NCBI RefSeq assembly: GCF_029945885.1
Contig: NZ_JAQSDK010000006.1
Location: 1 to 64,000, forward strand
Reading direction: 5' to 3'
From: Brevundimonas sp.
Lineage (GTDB): Bacteria; Pseudomonadota; Alphaproteobacteria; Caulobacterales; Caulobacteraceae
Length of the DNA: 64,000 nucleotides
In this document: one piece after another, positions 58,922 through 64,000 of the stretch
How the letters are laid out: the number at the start of each line of letters is the position of its first letter
Numbering within the stretch: the stretch's first letter is position 1
The notes under the pieces: model-generated
Database searches by the model: none
What the model saw: the letters and a program-made list of their open reading frames with translations, nothing else
What the model was told of the DNA's origin: nothing
Translations under genes and position numbers: made by a program

Positions 58922-59665
58922 ATGCCCGACGCCCCGCCAGAGTTTCTCTACAAGCGCGTGCTGGTGAAGGTGTCCGGTGAGGTGCTGATGGGCGATCAGG
59001 CCTATGGCATCGATATGCAGACCGTCGACCGGGTGGCCCTGGCCGTCGCCCAGGTGGCGCGCGAGGGCGTCGAGATCTGTCTGGTCATCGGTGGCGGCAA
59101 CATCTTCCGCGGCCTGTCCAAGGCCGCCGGCGACATGGAACGGGCCACGGCCGACTATATGGGCATGCTGGCGACGGTGATGAACGCCCTGGCCATGCAG
59201 GCCGCGCTCGAGAAGATCGGCGTCCAGACCCGGGTGCAGAGCGCCCTTACCATGAATGCCGTGGCCGAGCCCTATGTGCGCCGCCGCGCCCTGCGCCATC
59301 TCGAAAAGGGACGGGTGGTGATCTTCGCCGCCGGTGTCGGCGCGCCCTTTTTCACCACCGATTCCGGTGCGGCCCTGCGCGCGGCCGAAATGGGCTGCGA
59401 CGCCCTGTTGAAGGGTACCAGTGTCGACGGCGTCTACACGGCCGATCCGAAGAAGGATCCGAACGCGACCCGCTATGACACCCTGACCTATCATGACGTC
59501 CTGTCGAAGGACCTGAAGGTGATGGATGCCTCGGCGATCGCCCTGATGCGCGACTCCGGCATCCCGATCGTGGTCTTCTCGATCCGCGAGCCGGGTTCGC
59601 TGCGCAAGACCCTGACCGGTCAGGGTACGTTCACTGTTATCACGTCAGGTGAAAAGACCGCCTGA
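58922..59665 (+). CDS. pyrH: UMP kinase
   Basis: A 247-residue amino-acid-kinase-fold enzyme converting UMP to UDP. Visible motifs are [38 protein letters not shown], and [29 protein letters not shown] 58922 gives the normal start ([20 protein letters not shown]); the open frame reaches further upstream but covers the intergenic hairpin zone. The gene order with frr is conserved widely. Confidence 0.97.
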   Translation: MPDAPPEFLYKRVLVKVSGEVLMGDQAYGIDMQTVDRVALAVAQVAREGVEICLVIGGGNIFRGLSKAAGDMERATADYMGMLATVMNALAMQAALEKIGVQTRVQSALTMNAVAEPYVRRRALRHLEKGRVVIFAAGVGAPFFTTDSGAALRAAEMGCDALLKGTSVDGVYTADPKKDPNATRYDTLTYHDVLSKDLKVMDASAIALMRDSGIPIVVFSIREPGSLRKTLTGQGTFTVITSGEKTA

Positions 59666-59694
59666 CATCTGTCTGACCTCCTAGGGAAACTCCG

Positions 59695-60252
59695 ATGGCC
59701 CAACCCGATCTGAAGACCTACCGCGACCGTATGGACAAGGCTGTCGTGGCCCTGAAGGAAGAGTTCGCCGGTCTGCGGACCGGCCGGGCCAATGTCGGCC
59801 TGCTGGACCCGGTCCAGGTCCAGGCCTACGGCTCGACCTCGCCGCTGAACTCGGTCGCCGCCATCAGCGTGCCCGAGCCGCGGATGATTTCGGTCAATGT
59901 CTGGGACAAGACCATGGTCGGCCCGGTCGAGAAGGCCATTCGCGCTGCAGGCCTGGGCCTGAACCCGATCGTCGATGGTCAGACCCTGCGCATCCCGGTG
60001 CCGCCGCTGACCGAGGAACGCCGCAAGGAACTGGCCAAGCTGGCCGGCAAATATGCCGAACAGCAGAAGATCTCGGTGCGCAACGTGCGCCGCGACGCCA
60101 ATGACGATCTGAAGAAGGCCGAGAAGGCCAGCGAGATCAGCCAGGACGACCAGAAGCGGATGGAGACCGAGGTCCAGAAGGACACCGATGCCGTCATCAA
60201 GCGCATCGATGAGGCCTTGAAGGCCAAGGAAGTTGAGATCATGCAGGTCTGA
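59695..60252 (+). CDS. frr: Ribosome recycling factor
   Basis: A 185-residue factor that, with EF-G, splits post-termination ribosomes. It has the two-domain L shape signature: an N-terminal helix ending [19 protein letters not shown], the beta domain ([23 protein letters not shown]) and the long helical return ([13 protein letters not shown]-like). Full length. It is 29 bp after pyrH. Confidence 0.97.
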   Translation: MAQPDLKTYRDRMDKAVVALKEEFAGLRTGRANVGLLDPVQVQAYGSTSPLNSVAAISVPEPRMISVNVWDKTMVGPVEKAIRAAGLGLNPIVDGQTLRIPVPPLTEERRKELAKLAGKYAEQQKISVRNVRRDANDDLKKAEKASEISQDDQKRMETEVQKDTDAVIKRIDEALKAKEVEIMQV

Positions 60253-60284
60253 CGGCGCACATCAGATTGGAACCCTCATCCGCC

Positions 60285-61055
60285 ATGACGGTCGAAGCGA
60301 CGACCATGCCGCGTGTTGCCGACGGGTCCGTCCCGGCCGGGCCGAAGCATGTCGCCCTGATCATGGACGGCAATGGCCGCTGGGCCCAGGCCCGGGGTCT
60401 GCCCCGCGCCATGGGCCATCGCGAGGGGGTCAAGGCCCTGAAGCGGACCATCGAGGCGGCACCGGACTTCGGTATCGAGTGTCTGACGGTGTTCGGCTTT
60501 TCGACCGAGAACTGGAACCGCCCGGCCGAGGAGGTCTCGGACCTGATGGGGCTGGTGCGGACCTATGTGAGCAGTGACCTGAAGCGGCTGGAAAAGGCCG
60601 GCGTCCGCCTGCGGGTGCTGGGTCGGCGGACCGGCCTACCCGACGACATCGCCGCGATCATTGAACGGGCCGAGCGGACCACGGCGCACAACAGCCGGTT
60701 TCTGCTGCAGGTGGCGTTCAACTATGGCGGCCGGGCCGACATCGTCGATGCGGCGCAGCGCCATCTGGATCAGGTTCTCGCCGGCGAGGCCACCGGTCCG
60801 CTGACCGAAGACCTGCTGGAGACTGGCCTGTCGACGGCCGGGGCGGCACCCGTCGATGTGATCGTGCGCACCTCGGGCGAGCGCCGGCTGTCGAACTTCC
60901 TGCTGTGGGAGGCCGCCTATGCCGAACTGGTCTACCAGCAGGTGCTGTGGCCGGACTACGGCCCCCAGGCCCTGGCCGACGTGGTCGAACAATACCGTCA
61001 GCGGGACCGGCGCTACGGCGGGATCGAGGGCGTCGCGGCTCTCGCGGCAGGCTGA
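60285..61055 (+). CDS. uppS: Isoprenyl transferase (undecaprenyl diphosphate synthase)
   Basis: A 256-residue cis-prenyltransferase making the C55 lipid carrier for cell-wall synthesis. It has HVALIMDGNGRWA with catalytic Asp28, FGFSTENWNRP, FNYGGRADIV and the substrate-binding RTSGERRLSNFLLWE. The TTG at 60267 is an alternative, but ATG 60285 matches the family. It overlaps cdsA by 1 bp. Confidence 0.95.
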   Translation: MTVEATTMPRVADGSVPAGPKHVALIMDGNGRWAQARGLPRAMGHREGVKALKRTIEAAPDFGIECLTVFGFSTENWNRPAEEVSDLMGLVRTYVSSDLKRLEKAGVRLRVLGRRTGLPDDIAAIIERAERTTAHNSRFLLQVAFNYGGRADIVDAAQRHLDQVLAGEATGPLTEDLLETGLSTAGAAPVDVIVRTSGERRLSNFLLWEAAYAELVYQQVLWPDYGPQALADVVEQYRQRDRRYGGIEGVAALAAG

Positions 61056-61873
61056 TGCCGGTCAAGGCCGGTGATATCGGCGTTCGCGCCGCCTCGGCCT
61101 TCGTCCTGGGTCCGGCCGCGGTGCTGGCGACCTGGGCCGGGGGTATCTGGTTCCTGGGGCTGATGCTGCTGGCGTCGGGGCTTCTGGCGGTGGAATGGGC
61201 GGCGATGAGCGCCGCACGGACCTGGCGGGTCATGGCCGGGGCCGTGGCCTTCGGCCTCGTGGCGGCGGCGGTGACCGCCTATGCCGGCCAGCTGTCCCTG
61301 GCCCTGCTGATGCTGGTGTTCGGCTCGTTCGCGGCGGCCATGTTCGCCCGCAGCCGCGGCGAGGAGGCTCTGGATGCCGCCTATGGCGTCCTCTACCTCG
61401 GCTGGCCGATCGTCCTGCTCATCTGGCTGCGGGATCTGGATTCGACCGTGGGCCTGCACTGGACCGTGCTGGTCTTCGCCGTGGCCTGGTCGTCCGACAT
61501 CATGGCCTATTTCGTCGGCAGTCTGGTCGGTGGCCCCAAGCTGTGGCCGCGCTTTTCGCCGAACAAGACCTGGTCCGGCTTTGCCGGAGGGCTGGTGGCG
61601 GGTGCCACGGCCGGGGTGATCATGGCGGCCTGGCTCGACATGGGGGCCCTGACGCCGCTGTGGGGTGGGGTGCTGGGTCTGGCCGCAGCCCTGGCGACCA
61701 TGGCCGGCGACCTGTGGGAATCGGCCCTGAAGCGACGCTTCGGGGTCAAGGACGCGGGCACGCTTATCCCTGGCCACGGCGGGCTGCTGGATCGCGTCGA
61801 CGGCCTGATGTTCGCCGTGGTGGTGGTGGCCTGCGGCCGTCTGGTCGTCATCCTGCTGGAGCGGGGCGCATGA
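61055..61873 (+). CDS. cdsA: Phosphatidate cytidylyltransferase
   Basis: A 272-residue membrane enzyme making CDP-diacylglycerol. It has about seven hydrophobic helices, and the C-terminal CDS signature is exact: [20 protein letters not shown] followed by GLLDRVD. The start ATG overlaps the uppS stop; the stop overlaps dxr by 4 bp. Confidence 0.95.
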   Translation: MPVKAGDIGVRAASAFVLGPAAVLATWAGGIWFLGLMLLASGLLAVEWAAMSAARTWRVMAGAVAFGLVAAAVTAYAGQLSLALLMLVFGSFAAAMFARSRGEEALDAAYGVLYLGWPIVLLIWLRDLDSTVGLHWTVLVFAVAWSSDIMAYFVGSLVGGPKLWPRFSPNKTWSGFAGGLVAGATAGVIMAAWLDMGALTPLWGGVLGLAAALATMAGDLWESALKRRFGVKDAGTLIPGHGGLLDRVDGLMFAVVVVACGRLVVILLERGA

Positions 61874-63066
61874 TCCGGCGGCGCGTCAGTATCCTCGGCT
61901 CGACCGGGTCGGTCGGGTGCTCGACCCTGGCCCTGATGGATGCGGCCGAGACCGCCGGGACCGGGGCTTTTGAGGTCGAGGTCCTGACCGGCGGGGCCAA
62001 TATCGCCCGACTGGCGGAACAGGCCCGCCGCTGGCGGCCGGCGCTGGTGGTGACCGCCTGGCCGGCCCAGCTGGAGGCCCTGAACGCCGCCCTGGCCGGG
62101 ACCGGCATCGCCACAGCGGCCGGAGAGGCCGCCATCGTCGAGGCCGCGACCCGTCCGGTGGACTGGGTCATGGCCGCGATCGTCGGAGCGGCCGGTTTGC
62201 GGTCGGCCTGGGCAGCCGCCGGCACGGGCGCGACCCTGGCCCTGGCCAACAAGGAAAGCCTGGTCTGCTGCGGACCGGCCCTGATCGAGCGGGTCCAGCG
62301 CTCGGGCGGGCGGCTGATTCCCGTCGATTCCGAACATTCGGCCATCTTCCAGGTGTTTCCGGCCGAGGCCCCCGAACGGGTGGCGCGGCTGGTGCTGACC
62401 GCTTCCGGCGGGCCGTTCCGGACCCTGTCCCGGGCCGAGATGGCCACGATCACACCCGAACGGGCCGTGGCCCATCCCAACTGGAGCATGGGGGCCAAGA
62501 TCTCGGTCGACAGCGCCACCATGGCCAACAAGGGGCTGGAGACCATCGAGGCGGCCTATCTGTTCGACATGCCGTCTGAACGGATCGATGTGGTCGTCCA
62601 CCCGGAATCGATCATTCACAGCCTCGTCGAGTTCATCGACGGCTCGACCCTGGCCCAGATGGGGCCGCCGGAAATGAAGACGCCGATCGCCTTTGCCCTG
62701 GCCTGGCCGGACCGGCTGGCCTGGCCGGCTCCGCGACTGGACCTGGCGGCGCTGGGCCGGCTGACCTTTGAGGCCCCGGACGAAACCCGTTTTCCGGCCC
62801 TCGGACTGGCCCGGCAGGCGCTGCAGGCCGGGGGCGGAGCCCCGACGATCTTCAATGCCGCCAATGAGGTCGCGGCGATGGCTTTCCTTGACCGGCGTCT
62901 GGCCTTTCTCAATATTGCCGCAGTCATCGCCGACACCATGGGGCGCGTGACGAATTCGGGGGTGAGTTCCGGTTCCGACGACGCCTGCGACGCGGCCCTG
63001 GCCGTGGATGCCGAGGCGCGGCGGATGGCGGAGTCCATCATCGGCAGACTCGCCAGGGCGGCCTGA
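61870..63066 (+). CDS. dxr: 1-deoxy-D-xylulose 5-phosphate reductoisomerase
   Basis: A 398-residue MEP-pathway enzyme that makes the isoprenoid precursor feeding UppS two genes upstream. It has the NADPH loop [28 protein letters not shown] with the metal ligand region, and [23 protein letters not shown]. Full length. A long open frame upstream in the same phase is a shadow of cdsA. Confidence 0.96.
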   Translation: MIRRRVSILGSTGSVGCSTLALMDAAETAGTGAFEVEVLTGGANIARLAEQARRWRPALVVTAWPAQLEALNAALAGTGIATAAGEAAIVEAATRPVDWVMAAIVGAAGLRSAWAAAGTGATLALANKESLVCCGPALIERVQRSGGRLIPVDSEHSAIFQVFPAEAPERVARLVLTASGGPFRTLSRAEMATITPERAVAHPNWSMGAKISVDSATMANKGLETIEAAYLFDMPSERIDVVVHPESIIHSLVEFIDGSTLAQMGPPEMKTPIAFALAWPDRLAWPAPRLDLAALGRLTFEAPDETRFPALGLARQALQAGGGAPTIFNAANEVAAMAFLDRRLAFLNIAAVIADTMGRVTNSGVSSGSDDACDAALAVDAEARRMAESIIGRLARAA

Positions 63067-63106
63067 CCATCGGGCGGCTGTTGCGGCAACGGGAGAGACG
63101 ATCGTA

Positions 63107-64000
63107 ATGCTGAACCTGCTCGGCCAGGTCTTCGTCTATGTGGTCCCGTTCCTGCTGGTGCTGACGGTTGTCGTCACCATCCATGAACTGGGTCATTTCC
63201 TCGTGGCGCGTGCCTTCAAGGTGAAGGTCGACCGGTTCTCGATCGGTTTCGGTCGCACCTTGCTGAGCCGGACGGACCGGCACGGCATTGAGTGGCGGCT
63301 GGCCTGGCTGCCGCTGGGTGGCTATGTGAAATTCTCCGGGGACCTCGACAGTTCCTCGGTGCCCGATCAGGCCGGAATCGAAGCCCTGCGTCAGGAAATC
63401 GTCGCCGAACACGGGCCCGGGGCCGAGCGGGACTATTTCTATTTCAAGCCGATCTGGCAGCGGGCCCTGATCGTCGTGGCGGGGCCGGTGGCGAATTTCG
63501 TGCTGGCGATCACCATCTTCACCCTGCTGTTCGCCGGGCTCGGCGTCAGTGTGGTTCCGGCGCGGATCGCCGAGGTCCAGCCCGGCACGGCCGCGGCCCA
63601 GGCCGGCTTCCAGGTCGAGGACCGGGTCATCGAGGCCGACGGCCGGACCATCGCCGATTATCGGGATGTCGGCCAGGTCGTGGCTCTGCGGGCCGGCACA
63701 CCGATCGAATTCGTCGTGCTGCGTGACGGTCGCCGGGTCAGCCTGACCGCGACGCCGGTGCGCACCCTGCGTCAGGACCCCATTTCCGGCCCCGTGCGGG
63801 TCGGCTATCTCGGCGTCGGCTGGGACCCGCGTCCCGGCGAGGTCGTCTATATCCGCTATCCGCCGCATGAAGCCCTTGGGCAGGCGGTCAAACAGACCGG
63901 CGACATCCTGGGCACGACCCTGACCTATCTGGGGCGTATCGCCACCGGCAAGGAGTCCGGGGATCTGCTGAGTGGTCCGCTCGGTATTGCCAAGGCTGCC
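63107..64000 (+). CDS. rseP: RseP/MmpA site-2 metalloprotease (truncated by window end)
   Basis: The gene runs off the window; 298 codons are visible without a stop. The start is ATG 63107, after GGGAGAG. The first membrane helix contains the zinc motif HELGH (His26-His30), followed by FGRTLLSRTDRHGIEWRLAWLPLGGYVKFSGD. A second motif lies near VVAGPVANFVLAI, and a PDZ domain follows (ARIAEVQPGTAAAQAGFQVEDRVIEADG). In Caulobacter the homologue MmpA cleaves PodJ during the cell cycle. The second catalytic Asp motif lies beyond the end. Confidence 0.93.
   Translation, partial: MLNLLGQVFVYVVPFLLVLTVVVTIHELGHFLVARAFKVKVDRFSIGFGRTLLSRTDRHGIEWRLAWLPLGGYVKFSGDLDSSSVPDQAGIEALRQEIVAEHGPGAERDYFYFKPIWQRALIVVAGPVANFVLAITIFTLLFAGLGVSVVPARIAEVQPGTAAAQAGFQVEDRVIEADGRTIADYRDVGQVVALRAGTPIEFVVLRDGRRVSLTATPVRTLRQDPISGPVRVGYLGVGWDPRPGEVVYIRYPPHEALGQAVKQTGDILGTTLTYLGRIATGKESGDLLSGPLGIAKAA

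Noticed and set aside
61195-61869. Extension of the dxr frame upstream into cdsA
   Set aside because: The upstream part is a frame-shadow of cdsA; the conserved dxr start is at 61870.

Overview
The window reads as a chromosomal segment of a high-GC alphaproteobacterium of the order Caulobacterales, most likely Brevundimonas or a close relative. The signs are the gene order tig-clpP-(small gene)-clpX-lon, a 14-gene nuo operon that runs on into birA-coaX-RNase J, the short bacterial-type ProRS beside lolC-lolD, the dnaE-rpsB-tsf-pyrH-frr-uppS-cdsA-dxr-rseP order, GAAC-N7-GAAC LexA sites, and Caulobacter-like promoter elements (TTGAC-like / GCTANA-like). Genus assignment is inference; no rRNA is present. 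No phage, insertion sequence or CRISPR array was seen.

Layout. 1-1100: intergenic repeats around a DUF2239 gene with tandem operator-like boxes. 1100-11458: accessory and housekeeping genes (CobS, a J-domain protein, BolA, a hybrid histidine kinase, an unknown metal-binding-like protein, an MscS channel, a threonine-aldolase-family PLP enzyme, a fused EgtB-EgtD for ergothioneine, two small stress-type genes with EcfG-like promoters, and an MBL hydrolase). 11497-19077: protein quality control (tig, clpP, clpX, lon), each gene with its own terminator or promoter. 19162-28229: an accessory block bounded by tRNA-Val and tRNA-Asp, holding a type V autotransporter, an SPFH/ribbon-helix-helix pair behind a perfect palindrome, a GT4 glycosyltransferase, a periplasmic histidine phosphatase, and a BlaI/M56 sensor pair with two operators.

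28399-52160: an almost uninterrupted plus-strand superoperon. It starts at a recognisable promoter before nuoA and encodes all 14 complex I subunits in the order A B C D E F G H I J K L M N. Five small non-Nuo genes are threaded between them, mostly with translational overlaps. It continues through birA, coaX, RNase J, DUF3088, methylmalonyl-CoA epimerase, DUF1467, proS, lolC and lolD. The logic is respiration, then cofactor supply (biotin, CoA), RNA turnover, propionyl-CoA metabolism and envelope lipoprotein export.

52202-64000: a TPR-like protein, a 38-residue basic protein, then a 29-codon single-membrane-helix gene directly behind a LexA box. That gene strongly resembles the Caulobacter SOS division inhibitor SidA. 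It is followed by dnaE, then the translation and envelope cluster rpsB, tsf, pyrH, frr, uppS, cdsA, dxr and the start of rseP/mmpA, which runs off the window end. The best candidates for something new are the SidA-like gene, the small proteins inside the nuo operon, the SPFH/RHH module with its palindrome, and the structured rpsB leader.
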